Below, piece by piece: positions 1 through 8,434 of a DNA stretch of 22,518 nucleotides. The notes below the pieces were generated by a model that saw only the letters and a list, made by a program, of their open reading frames with translations, was not told the origin of the DNA and ran no database searches. Source of the DNA: JBFWUM01 sp050247255 (GTDB lineage: Bacteria > Acidobacteriota > Vicinamibacteria > Vicinamibacterales > UBA2999); NCBI GenBank assembly GCA_050247255.1, contig JBFWUM010000061.1, positions 1-22,518 on the forward strand. The letters are read 5' to 3'. Position numbers and translations under genes: made by a program. Positions within the stretch are counted from its first letter, which is position 1, and each line of letters opens with the position of its first letter.

Positions 1-1093
1 CGCCGCTTGGCGTCTGGTACGGGCGCGAGATCGCATGCGGCGGCGCAAACGCAATCCCGGCGGCGAAGACGTTCGGGAACGCCGGCGATTGATAGGTGTG
101 CGGCCAGTCCGCCGCGCGCCACGCCTCATACGGGCGCGGCGTATAAACGGCATCGACCTTCATGAAGCCATTGGGCAGAAACAGCCCGCTCGTGATGTCC
201 GCGCCGTTGCGATCGACCGCCGTCAGGCCGACGCCGCTGAAGGGCGGCAGCAGCATGGCGAAGTCGAACGGGACCTCCCCGGCCGAGCCGTCGATCTGCT
301 CGTAGTGCGCGACCCCGGGCTCGATCTGGCGCACGTGAGCGCGCGTGATGGACCGGATACCGCGTTCGGCGAACAGCGACTCCATGAAGCGGCGGCTCGG
401 CGCCACAGAGCCGCCCTGCTTCAGGTACATCCCGCCCATGCCGAAGTCGCCGAGCTCGTACTCGTTGGTGATCCAGCAGATCTCGGCCCGGTCGCGGACC
501 TGGCGCGCGCGCAGCTCGAACTCCAGATTGACGATGTACTCGAAGGCGGCGCCCTCGCAGGTACACGCGCCGTGGCCGGTCCCGACCAGGAAGCGCTGGC
601 GCTCGCCGCGCTGCATGCGCGCCACGGCCTCGTCGAGGGCCCGCGCCGCGCCGGCGGCGTGGGTTTCGGTGCACACGGAATGACTGTGGCCGTCGGGCCC
701 GAGCCCGGGCGTGGCGGCGAAGTTCAGGCGCGGCCCGGTGGCATTGACCAGGAAGTCGTAGGCCAGCCGCTCGCGCTCGCCCTCATGCCCGGCGCGGGTC
801 GAGACGGCCGCCACGTACGGCGACGGATTCTGCAGGTCGCCCTCGGGGTGAATCTCGGTGGCGCGGGCCTGCACGAACTCGATGCCGTGCCGCTCGTAGA
901 CCGGCGCCAGGTCGAACACCACGTCGCGCGGCGACATCAGCCCGACGCCAACCCAGATGTTCGACGGGATCCAGTTGTACTGCGGCTTCGGCGAGACGAC
1001 GGTGACGCTGTGCTCGGACCCGAGCCAGCGCCGCGCGAAGCTCGCCGCGGTGTGGCCGGCGATGCCGGCCCCGAGGATGACGATGCGGCTCAT
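1..1093 (-). CDS. sqr: Sulfide:quinone oxidoreductase-like FAD flavoprotein (C-terminus off window)
   Basis: This gene runs leftward from ATG 1093 and is still open at the window edge, giving 364 codons. A strong ribosome site (AGAGGAG) lies 7 bases before the ATG. The protein opens with a Rossmann FAD-binding motif (GAGIAG, residues 8-13) and has a second ATG-type motif (NATGPRL). Two cysteines fall where sulfide:quinone oxidoreductases carry catalytic ones: C141 in VCTETHA, and C179 in the segment CTCEGAAFEY. The FAD-contacting segment NVFAAGIAFAPP follows near the edge. The third SQR cysteine would lie beyond the window. Family members are peripheral membrane enzymes that oxidise sulfide to sulfur or polysulfide and pass electrons to quinone. 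An extra cysteine (C177) makes a CxC pair. A related non-sulfide FAD oxidoreductase is the main alternative. The gene is divergent from the metal-efflux operon. Confidence 0.8.
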   Translation of the reverse strand, partial: MSRIVILGAGIAGHTAASFARRWLGSEHSVTVVSPKPQYNWIPSNIWVGVGLMSPRDVVFDLAPVYERHGIEFVQARATEIHPEGDLQNPSPYVAAVSTRAGHEGERERLAYDFLVNATGPRLNFAATPGLGPDGHSHSVCTETHAAGAARALDEAVARMQRGERQRFLVGTGHGACTCEGAAFEYIVNLEFELRARQVRDRAEICWITNEYELGDFGMGGMYLKQGGSVAPSRRFMESLFAERGIRSITRAHVRQIEPGVAHYEQIDGSAGEVPFDFAMLLPPFSGVGLTAVDRNGADITSGLFLPNGFMKVDAVYTPRPYEAWRAADWPHTYQSPAFPNVFAAGIAFAPPHAISRPYQTPSG

Positions 1094-1311
1094 ACGCAAC
1101 TCCTCTCGAGCGATCCGCCCTGCAACACGACTGCCGCGCGGGGAGTCGAGGCTGGCGGCGGGCGCCGCGCCGTCGGCCGCAGGCGGCGTGAGATTGTTCG
1201 GCGGACGCGGGAATAATCCACGGGCAACGGCGGCCGCTGACGCCATCGCCGCGCGATCGGCGCCGCTGGTCACCGGTATCCGATTTGCTCTGTGCCACGG
1301 TGGGTCTTCCC
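1094..1311. other. Divergent intergenic region between the SQR-like and efflux genes
   Basis: About 218 bases separate the two divergent starts and should hold the promoters for both. The SQR-side ribosome site (AGAGGAG on the minus strand) is clear. I found no convincing -35/-10 pair and no clear inverted repeat of the MerR or CopY kind. An AT-rich patch (AATAAT at 1212-1217) is the only obvious -10-like sequence, but its nearest TTG-type upstream hexamer is too close (12 bases). Confidence 0.4.
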
Positions 1312-2562
1312 GTGGTCACTCTCCTCGTCCTGGCCGCGCAGCTGATCATCGCTTCGCCAGCACCACCGCCCGAGCCTGCGCCCGCCCCCGCGCCGTCGAC
1401 GCTGACGCTCGCGGCGGCCGTCGCCCAGGCGCGCGCGTCCTCGCCGCGGATGGTGGCGGCAGGCCACGTGGTGGAAGGCACACGAGAGGCGTTCCGCACC
1501 GCGGGGCGGCTGCCGAACCCGCTGTTCGAGCTGATGACGGAGAACTGGAGGCCCGGAGCACGCACATCCACCCCCGGGCTCGACGTCTTCGCCGTCGTCA
1601 CGCAACCGCTCGAACTGGGCGGCAAGCGGGCGCTCCGCCGCCAGCTGGCGGCCTCCGAGTATCAGCTGGCGGAGGGCGTGCGGCTGGCGCTGGAGCGACA
1701 AGTGGCAATCGACACCGTGCACGCCTATGTGCAGGCGTTGCGCGCGCGCGGCCTGGTCGAGGCCCTGGAGGCCAATCGCGACGGCTTGTCGGTGCTCGTC
1801 GGGAGCGTAGCGCGCCGGGTGGAAGAGGGCTACACCGCCGAAGCAGACGTGCTGAAGCTCCGAACCGAGGCCGCCCGCATCGAGGCGGACATTGTTCGCG
1901 CCCGCCTGGAGCTCGATCGCAGTCTGGCGGCACTGGCAGTTGCCATCGGCTCCTCCGTGGCCATCGACCCGGCGCAGATCGCCGAGCCGCCGCCGGTTCC
2001 CGTGCCGGCGGCTGACACGACACTCATCACCGCGCGGGTCGCGGCGCATCCCCAGGCGCAGGCGGCGGCCGCGGCTGCCGACCGCGCCCGCCAGCTCGCC
2101 GCCTACGAGCGCGCGCGCCGCCTGCCCGATCCCGCGGTCAGCGGCGGCTACAAGCGCACCAGCGGCATCGATACCGCGGTGCTTGGCGTCACGGTCTCGA
2201 TCCCCCTGTTCGACCGCAACGACTCGGCGGCCGCCCGTGCCGCCGGCCTGGAACGGAGCGCGGCGGCCGAGCGCGCGGCCGTCGTGCGGCAGCTCGACAT
2301 CGAAACGGCGGCCCTCGTCCGCGCGGCCCAGACGCTGGCTGAGCGCGCCAGCCGAACGCCGCGCGATCTGCTCGCGCCCGCCGAGGAGGTGCGGCGCTCG
2401 GCGCTGTCGGCGTTCCGCGAGGGGGCGACAGACATCCTGAAGCTGATCGACGCGGAGCGCGTGTACGTCGACGTCCGGCGTGCCGCCATCGACCTTCGGC
2501 TCGAGGCGCTGCTGGCCGCCATCGAGGCACGCCTCGCGCTTGGCGAGGAGGCCCTGCCATGA
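1312..2562 (+). CDS. TolC-family outer-membrane factor, CzcC type
   Basis: This is the outer-membrane channel of a tripartite heavy-metal efflux pump (OEP family). The frame is open from TTG 1285. I prefer GTG 1312 because GGTGGG lies 7 bases before it, whereas TTG 1285 has no ribosome site. From 1312 the protein has 416 residues, usual for CzcC. A hydrophobic signal segment (VTLLVLAAQLIIAS) is followed by a Pro/Ala-rich linker. CzcC-like features are ELGGKR near residue 100, long alanine-rich helices in both halves, and IPLFDRNDSA in the second half. It ends inside the start of the next gene (ATGA overlap), so it is the first gene of the operon. TolC proteins of drug or protein export are possible in principle, but the partner genes indicate metal efflux. 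Confidence 0.88.
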   Translation: MVTLLVLAAQLIIASPAPPPEPAPAPAPSTLTLAAAVAQARASSPRMVAAGHVVEGTREAFRTAGRLPNPLFELMTENWRPGARTSTPGLDVFAVVTQPLELGGKRALRRQLAASEYQLAEGVRLALERQVAIDTVHAYVQALRARGLVEALEANRDGLSVLVGSVARRVEEGYTAEADVLKLRTEAARIEADIVRARLELDRSLAALAVAIGSSVAIDPAQIAEPPPVPVPAADTTLITARVAAHPQAQAAAAAADRARQLAAYERARRLPDPAVSGGYKRTSGIDTAVLGVTVSIPLFDRNDSAAARAAGLERSAAAERAAVVRQLDIETAALVRAAQTLAERASRTPRDLLAPAEEVRRSALSAFREGATDILKLIDAERVYVDVRRAAIDLRLEALLAAIEARLALGEEALP

Positions 2563-3740
2563 CCCGCACACACGCATCGTTGGCCCTGCTGCTCGCGCTG
2601 GCCTTCGCCGGCTGCGCCAGGCCAGCCGCCGAGCCGCCGCCGCCCGCTGCGCCGGCCGACGTCGTCGTCCTCGATGCGGCCGCCCAGGCCCATGCCGGCA
2701 TCGAGGTGGCCGAGGCCGTCACCGACATGCGCGCCGAGCAGACGGAAGCGCCTGGCGTGCTGGTCCTCGATGAACGGCGGACGGCGCGCATCGGCTCGCT
2801 GGTCGAGGGCATCGTGCTCGCCGCGTTCGCCGAGGTGGGCGACCGTGTCCGGGGCGGCCAGGTGCTCGCCCACCTGCACAGCCCCGTCGTGCACGATGCC
2901 TGGGCGGACTACCGCAAGGGCATCGCCGAACGGCGGCGGCTCGAGAAGCAGCTGGCGTTTGCCGTCGCCGCGTTCGAACGCGCGCAGCGGCTCTATGCCG
3001 ACAAGGCCGTGTCGCTGCAGGAGCTGCAGCGCGCCGAAGCCGAACGCGCCGGCGCAGAGGAACTGCTCGACATGGGGCGCACCGAAGTGCGGCGCGCCGA
3101 GGAAGAGCTCCAGCACCTCGGGATCACCAACGCCGACGATCCCACCGGCGAGTCCGGCGAGCAGATCCCGGTCCGGGCGCCGGGCGCCGGCGTCGTGCTC
3201 GAGCGGCTGGTCACGCCCGGCACGGCCGTCACCCCAGGCACGCCGCTGTTCGTCGTCAGCAACCTCTCGGCGCTCTGGGCGCTGGTCGAGATCGACGAAG
3301 CGCTGCTCTCGCACGTGCAGGTGGGCCAGGCCATGACGCTGCGGGTGGCCGCGTACCCGGACGAGACCTTCGCCGGCACCGTCGCGCTCGTCGGCGACAC
3401 GGTGAACCCCAGGACCCGCCGCGTCACCGTCCGCTGCGCGATGCCCAACGCCGACGGGCGGCTCAAGCCGCAGATGTATGCGACCGCGCTGATCCAGGAA
3501 ACCGCGGCGCGGTCGACGGTGGTCGTGCCGGCAGGGGCGATCCAGGCGATCGACGGGCGCCAGGTGGTGTTCGTCGCGGAGGCGCCGGATCGTTTCCGGC
3601 CGCGGAGCGTCGAGACGGCGGCGACGCGCGACGGCGTGGTCGAGGTCAGGTCCGGGCTGGCGGCCGGCGAACGCATCGCCGTCGCCGGCAGCTTCGTCCT
3701 GAAGTCCAGGCTGCTCGAACACGCGGCGCCGGAGGGATGA
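2559..3740 (+). CDS. Periplasmic adaptor (membrane fusion) lipoprotein, CzcB/HlyD type
   Basis: This 393-residue adaptor links the inner-membrane RND pump to the outer-membrane channel. It starts at an ATG overlapping the preceding stop by 4 bases, which implies translational coupling. A lipobox (AFAGC, Cys19) predicts a lipid-anchored periplasmic protein. Two half-lipoyl segments are visible, one with VEGIVLAAFAEVGDRV (about residues 86-101) and one with VRAPGAGVVLERLV (about 205-218). Between them lies a charged helical hairpin (about 115-190). A beta-barrel segment follows, then RLKPQMYATALI, which is typical of CzcB/CusB adaptors. I see no His-rich metal-binding tail. The length is normal for the family. 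Confidence 0.9.
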   Translation: MTRTHASLALLLALAFAGCARPAAEPPPPAAPADVVVLDAAAQAHAGIEVAEAVTDMRAEQTEAPGVLVLDERRTARIGSLVEGIVLAAFAEVGDRVRGGQVLAHLHSPVVHDAWADYRKGIAERRRLEKQLAFAVAAFERAQRLYADKAVSLQELQRAEAERAGAEELLDMGRTEVRRAEEELQHLGITNADDPTGESGEQIPVRAPGAGVVLERLVTPGTAVTPGTPLFVVSNLSALWALVEIDEALLSHVQVGQAMTLRVAAYPDETFAGTVALVGDTVNPRTRRVTVRCAMPNADGRLKPQMYATALIQETAARSTVVVPAGAIQAIDGRQVVFVAEAPDRFRPRSVETAATRDGVVEVRSGLAAGERIAVAGSFVLKSRLLEHAAPEG

Positions 3741-3741
3741 G

Positions 3742-6700
3742 ATGGGCCTGGTCGAACGCCTCGTCGCCGCGAGCCTGCGCCAGCGGCTGTTCGTCCTCCT
3801 CTGCCTCGCGGCGGTGATTGCCACCGGGGTCGCGGCCTACCAGGAGCTGCCGGTCGAGGCCTTCCCCGATCTGACCAACAACCAGGTGGTCGTCGTCGCC
3901 GAGGCGCCGGGCCTGGCGGCCACCGAAGTCGAACAGCGCGTCACCTATCCGATCGAGACCGCCCTGATGGGCGTGCCCGGCGCCGAGCAGGTGCGCTCCA
4001 TCTCGAAAGCGGGGCTCTCCATCGTCACCATCGTGTTCGACGACGGCATCCCGATCTACTTCGCGCGGCAGCTGGTCAGCGAACGACTCGGCGACGCCCG
4101 CGGCCGGCTCCCCGCCGGCATCGAGCCGGCGCTCGGGCCGGTCGCGACCGCCTTCGGCGAGATTTACCAGTACCTGATCGAGGGCGACACCGGCGATCCC
4201 ATGGAGCGCAAGGCGCTGCACGACTGGGAGTTGCGCGCGCGGCTGCGATCGGTGCCTGGCGTGAGCGAGGTCAACTCGTGGGGCGGGCTCACCCGCCAGT
4301 ACCAGGTCGTCGTCGATCCGCGGCAGCTCGACCGCTACGGGCTCACGCTGCGCCAAGTGTTCGATGCCGTCGCCCGCAACAACGAGTCGTTCAGCGGCGG
4401 CTTCATCGAGCATCGGTCCGAACGCTTCACCGTGCGCGGCACGGGACTGGTGCGCGGCGAAGAGGACCTCCGGCGTGTCGTCGTCACCGCGACCGACGGC
4501 GTGCCGGTGTTCGTCTCGGACGTCGCCGAGGTCCGCACCGCGCCGCTGCCGCGCCACGGCGCGGTGACGCGGGACGGCCGCGGCGAGTCGCTGGCCGGCA
4601 TGGTGATCATGCTGAAGGGCGAGAACGGCAAGGCCGTGGCCGAGCAGGTCAAGGCGCGGCTCGACGAAATCGGGCCGACCCTGCCGGAAGGGGTTTCGGT
4701 GACGCCGTTCTACGATCAGACCGAGGTCATCGACCGCACGGCGCACACGGTGCGCAAGAACCTGCTCGAGGGGTCGATCCTGGTGATCGTCGTCCTCTTC
4801 GTGTTCCTGCGCGACATCCCGGCGGCGCTCATCACCGCCGCCATCATCCCGGTGGCCCTGCTGATCGGCTTCATCGGCATGCGCCTCTTCGGCGTGTCGG
4901 CCAACCTGATGTCGCTCGGCGCCATCGATTTCGGGCTGATTGTCGACGGCGGCGTGGTGATGATGGAAAACTTCATCCGGCGCCGCAGCGATGCCGCCCA
5001 CGACCCCCGCGCCGGCGGCGACGATGCGCGGCGGGCGCGCCTGCACCTGTTCACGTCGGCGGCGACCGAAGTCGCGCGGCCGATTCTGTTCGGCGTCCTG
5101 ATCATCATCGCCGTCTATCTGCCAATCTTCACCCTCGAAGGGCTCGAGGGAAAGATGTTCCGGCCGATGGCGATCACCGTCTGCTCGGCCATCCTCGGCT
5201 CGCTGCTGCTGTCGCTGACGGTGGTGCCGGTCGCCTCGTCGTACCTGCTGCGGCTGGGCGGCGCGCACCATGAGGAGCGCTGGTTCGCGCGCCTGCGCGA
5301 CCGCTATCGCCGCCACCTGGCCGACGCCATGGACCATCCGGCCCGGACGCTGGCGGTCGCCGGCGCCACCGTCGCGGTGGCGCTCGGCTCGCTCCCCTTC
5401 CTCGGCACCGAGTTCATGCCGAAGCTCGACGAGGGCGCCATCCTGATCGAGACGAGGAAGCTGCCGTCGGTGTCGCTCGACGAGTCGGTGGCGCTCTCGT
5501 CGCGCGTCGAGCGCATCGTGCGCACCTTCCCGGAGGTCCGGCAGGTGGTCACGAAGATCGGGCGCCCGGATGTTGCGACCGAGGCGATGGGCATCTACCA
5601 GGGCGACGTCTACGTGCTGCTGCACGACGCGGGAACGTGGACCACCGGGCGCGACAAGGACGCGCTCATCGCCGCGATGGCCGAGGCCCTCGAGGCGATG
5701 CCGGGCGTGTCGTTCAACTTCACGCAGCCGATGGCCATGCGCCTCGACGAGGTGGTTTCGGGCGTGAAGGCCGACGTGGCGGTGAAGGTGTTCGGGCCAG
5801 ACGCGGCCACGCTCGAGCGGCTCGCGGGCGAGGTGGAGCGGGCCATCGCGCCGGTCGGCGGGGCCGCCGACCTGCAGGTGGAACAGCTGTCGGGAGCGGC
5901 GCAGCTGCAAATCACCGTCGATCGCGGGCAGATCGCCCGCTACGGGCTGAACGTCGCCGATGTCCGGCAGGCGGTCGAGGCGGTCGTCGGCGGCGTCACC
6001 GCGACCGAGGTGCTCGACGGCCCGCGCCGGTTCCCCGTCGTCGTGCGCTTTCCCGACGCGCTGCGGGCCGACACCGGCGCCGTCGGCTCGCTGCTGCTCA
6101 CCGCACCGGGCGGCGAACGGGTGCCGCTCGCCCGCGTGGCCGACATCCGCGAAACCGAGGCGCCGGAAGTGATCGCGCACGAGGACGCCGAGCGCCGCCT
6201 GGTGGTGCAGATGAACGTGCGCGGGCGCGACATCGGCAGCTTCGTCGAGGACGCGCGGGCACGCGTGACGGCGGCGGTGGCGCTGCCGTCCGGCTACCAC
6301 CTCGAGTGGGGCGGGCAGTTCGAGAACCAGGCACGGGCGACGGCGCGGCTCGCGCTGGTGGTGCCGCTGTCGATCGCGATCATCTTCCTGCTGCTCTTCG
6401 TCACGTTCGGCCGCCTGCGGCAGGCGGGGCTCGTCATCCTGAACGTGCCGTTTGCCCTGGTCGGCGGCATCGCCGCCCTCTGGCTGCGGGGCCTCAACCT
6501 GAACCTCTCGGCCGCGGTCGGCTTCATCGCCCTCTTCGGCGTCGCGGTGCTCAACGGCGTGGTGCTGATTGCGGCCGTCAACCGGCTGCGGGAGGAAGGC
6601 GCGCCGTTGCGCCAGGCCGTGCTGACAGGCGCGACCACCCGGCTGCGCCCGGTGCTGATGACGGCGCTGGTGGCCTCGTTCGGCTTCGTGCCGATGGCCG

Positions 6701-6852
6701 TGTCGCAGGGCGCCGGGGCGGAGATCCAGCGGCCGCTCGCCACGGTGGTCATCGGCGGCGTGATCACGTCGACGCTGCTGACGTTAATCGTGCTGCCGAC
6801 GCTCTACGCCCTGATCGAGCGGCGCGCGCTCAGCGGCGGCGGCGAAACCTGA
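3742..6852 (+). CDS. czcA: Heavy-metal RND efflux pump, CzcA type
   Basis: This 1036-residue inner-membrane proton/metal antiporter belongs to the HME-RND family. GGAGGG lies 5 bases before the ATG. The protein has the usual 12-segment RND plan: an N-terminal helix, a porter domain containing VTYPIETALMGVPG, a first helix bundle (about 335-540), a second periplasmic half and a second helix bundle (about 870-1030). The fourth transmembrane helix carries DFGLIVDGGVVMMEN, with D396, D402 and E409 spaced as the proton-relay acids of CzcA. CusA-type Cu/Ag pumps lack this D-D-E pattern, so divalent ions (Zn, Co, Cd, Ni) are more likely; the actual substrate cannot be read from sequence. Other CzcA hallmarks are EFMPKLDEGAIL, NVRGRDIGSFV and GAEIQRPLATVVIGG. 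The last 23 bases overlap the end of the convergent phosphatase gene. Confidence 0.95.
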   Translation: MGLVERLVAASLRQRLFVLLCLAAVIATGVAAYQELPVEAFPDLTNNQVVVVAEAPGLAATEVEQRVTYPIETALMGVPGAEQVRSISKAGLSIVTIVFDDGIPIYFARQLVSERLGDARGRLPAGIEPALGPVATAFGEIYQYLIEGDTGDPMERKALHDWELRARLRSVPGVSEVNSWGGLTRQYQVVVDPRQLDRYGLTLRQVFDAVARNNESFSGGFIEHRSERFTVRGTGLVRGEEDLRRVVVTATDGVPVFVSDVAEVRTAPLPRHGAVTRDGRGESLAGMVIMLKGENGKAVAEQVKARLDEIGPTLPEGVSVTPFYDQTEVIDRTAHTVRKNLLEGSILVIVVLFVFLRDIPAALITAAIIPVALLIGFIGMRLFGVSANLMSLGAIDFGLIVDGGVVMMENFIRRRSDAAHDPRAGGDDARRARLHLFTSAATEVARPILFGVLIIIAVYLPIFTLEGLEGKMFRPMAITVCSAILGSLLLSLTVVPVASSYLLRLGGAHHEERWFARLRDRYRRHLADAMDHPARTLAVAGATVAVALGSLPFLGTEFMPKLDEGAILIETRKLPSVSLDESVALSSRVERIVRTFPEVRQVVTKIGRPDVATEAMGIYQGDVYVLLHDAGTWTTGRDKDALIAAMAEALEAMPGVSFNFTQPMAMRLDEVVSGVKADVAVKVFGPDAATLERLAGEVERAIAPVGGAADLQVEQLSGAAQLQITVDRGQIARYGLNVADVRQAVEAVVGGVTATEVLDGPRRFPVVVRFPDALRADTGAVGSLLLTAPGGERVPLARVADIRETEAPEVIAHEDAERRLVVQMNVRGRDIGSFVEDARARVTAAVALPSGYHLEWGGQFENQARATARLALVVPLSIAIIFLLLFVTFGRLRQAGLVILNVPFALVGGIAALWLRGLNLNLSAAVGFIALFGVAVLNGVVLIAAVNRLREEGAPLRQAVLTGATTRLRPVLMTALVASFGFVPMAVSQGAGAEIQRPLATVVIGGVITSTLLTLIVLPTLYALIERRALSGGGET

Positions 6853-8434
6853 CCACGACGGCCGTCAGGTCGTCGTGCTGCGTCGCCCCGCCGACAAATC
6901 CGGCAACGGCGTCGAGCAGCGCCCTGAGCAGGTCCTGCGGCGCCCGGCCACGCGCGTCGCCCGCCACGGCGTCAACGCCGTCCTCGCCGAACTGCTCCCC
7001 GGCGGCGTTCATCGCCTCGGTGACGCCGTCGCTGACGAGCACCAGCGTGTCGCCGTCGGCGAGCCGCACCTCCCCGCGCTCGTACGCGGCCGCGCCGAAG
7101 GCGCCGACCAGCGTGCCGCCCGCCTCGAGCCGCGACACCCCGTCAGCGGTCACCAGCCTTGGCGGCGTCTGCCCCGCATTGCAGTACACCAGCCGGCCGT
7201 CTGGCGACAGCGCCCCCAGAAACAGCGTGACGAAGCGCGATTCGAGCGGCCGCGACACCAGCACGCGGTTCAGCGTCGCCATCACCTCGTCGGGCTGCGC
7301 CGCGGTCAGCGCCTGCGCGGCGAGAATGCCCTGCACCAGCGCCGCCAGCAGCGCGGCCGGCGCCCCCTTGCCGGTGATGTCGCCGATGCCGAAGCCGAAG
7401 GCGCCACCCGGCAGCTCCTGGTACTCGAAGAAGTCGCCGCCGATCACCCGGGTCGGAATCGATGCGCCGACCGTCTCGAAGAACGGCCCCGATCGCCGCC
7501 CCTCCGGCAGCAGCGCGCGCTGGATGTGCGAGGCCACGGCCAGCTCGCGATCGATCTGCGCTTTCTCGATCGCCTGCTGATACAGCCTGGCATTCTCGAT
7601 GGCCAGCGCCGCCTCCGCCGCCAGCGTTTCAATCGAGGTGCGCGCGGCCGGCGACAGCAGCCGCCCGCGCTCGCGGCTGTCGAGATAGAGCACGCCGATG
7701 CTCCGCTCGCCCGACTCCGCGCCCGAATGCGCCACGTAACGGACGACCCGCAGCGGCGCGCACAGCACGTGCCGAATGCCGAGCGCGATGGTGCCGGCGT
7801 GCGCCGCCGCGTGCTCATCGTCCAGGAGGTTCTCGACGACGGCCATCTGGCCGCTGGCGAACACCTGCTCCGGAACCTTGCGGCTCGTCTCGAACGTGCC
7901 GGTGGTCAGCGTGACGTGGCCGGCGCGCCGTGCCAGCGTCAACTCCAGCTCGCCGCTCTCGCCCGCCAGCATGATGAAGCCGCGCTCGGCGCCGGTCGCC
8001 TCGATGGCGGCGTCGAGCACCATCGCCAGCACTTCATCGACAACCCGGTGCCCGCCCAGCTGCCGCAGGGCGTCAAGCAGCGTCGCAACCTGGTGGAAAT
8101 CACGGAGGGTGGCATCGGCGGGGCCGTCACGCCCGTCGAACATGACGACGAAGGCGGCGCCGCTGCGGCCGCACTCCACGCGGTCGCCGTGCTCGAGGAC
8201 GCGTTCGGTGACGCGCACGCCGTTGACGAACGTGCCGTAGCGCGAGCCGCGATCGCGAAGCATCCAGCCGCCGTCTTCATGCGTGATCTCCGCATGATCG
8301 CGTGAGACTTCGGCCCCGGCCAGCTGCAGGTGGTGGCCCGGCCGCCGGCCGATGGTGAACGTGGGCCGCTCGACCAGAGCCACCCGGGGGCCGAGCGAAT
8401 CGTTGACCAGCAGCCGCGGCGGCGCGTCGGTCAT
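6830..8434 (-). CDS. FHA-GAF-PP2C (SpoIIE/RsbU-type) protein phosphatase
   Basis: This 534-residue soluble signalling phosphatase has three domains. An FHA phosphothreonine-binding domain (about 20-100) has the key residues G29/R30, S44, R45, H47 and N71 (VSRDHAEI, GSRYGTFVNG). A GAF sensor domain follows (about 125-280). A helical linker (about 282-305) leads to a SpoIIE-type PP2C domain (about 320-534). The metal-binding acids appear intact: D334 (GDFFEY), D352 (GDITGKG), D469 (SDGVTEA) and D521/D522 (DDLTAVVV). RsbU-like enzymes dephosphorylate anti-sigma-factor antagonists, but none is encoded nearby. Its ATG overlaps the stop of the upstream kinase gene by 4 bases, so the two are co-translated. 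A plausible role, by inference, is that the FHA domain docks on the phosphorylated kinase or its substrates. Confidence 0.92.
   Translation of the reverse strand: MTDAPPRLLVNDSLGPRVALVERPTFTIGRRPGHHLQLAGAEVSRDHAEITHEDGGWMLRDRGSRYGTFVNGVRVTERVLEHGDRVECGRSGAAFVVMFDGRDGPADATLRDFHQVATLLDALRQLGGHRVVDEVLAMVLDAAIEATGAERGFIMLAGESGELELTLARRAGHVTLTTGTFETSRKVPEQVFASGQMAVVENLLDDEHAAAHAGTIALGIRHVLCAPLRVVRYVAHSGAESGERSIGVLYLDSRERGRLLSPAARTSIETLAAEAALAIENARLYQQAIEKAQIDRELAVASHIQRALLPEGRRSGPFFETVGASIPTRVIGGDFFEYQELPGGAFGFGIGDITGKGAPAALLAALVQGILAAQALTAAQPDEVMATLNRVLVSRPLESRFVTLFLGALSPDGRLVYCNAGQTPPRLVTADGVSRLEAGGTLVGAFGAAAYERGEVRLADGDTLVLVSDGVTEAMNAAGEQFGEDGVDAVAGDARGRAPQDLLRALLDAVAGFVGGATQHDDLTAVVVRFRRRR

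Noticed and set aside
35..1216. A 393-codon plus-strand open frame opposite the SQR-like gene
   Set aside because: The translation is repetitive Arg/Ala/Asp-rich and domain-free, while the minus strand gives FAD motifs, two SQR cysteines and a good ribosome site.
1270..3824. Long minus-strand frames opposite the TolC and adaptor genes
   Set aside because: Their composition is typical of antisense frames in GC-rich DNA; the plus-strand genes have clear family motifs and overlapping starts.
3646..6300. An 884-codon open frame on the minus strand opposite czcA
   Set aside because: It is a GC-rich antisense shadow with Arg/His/Asp-rich, low-complexity translation and no recognisable domain; czcA on the other strand is unmistakable.
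1312..6852. The pump as a CusCBA copper/silver system
   Set aside because: The RND protein has the D396/D402/E409 pattern of CzcA-type divalent-cation pumps, which CusA lacks; the exact metal remains open.
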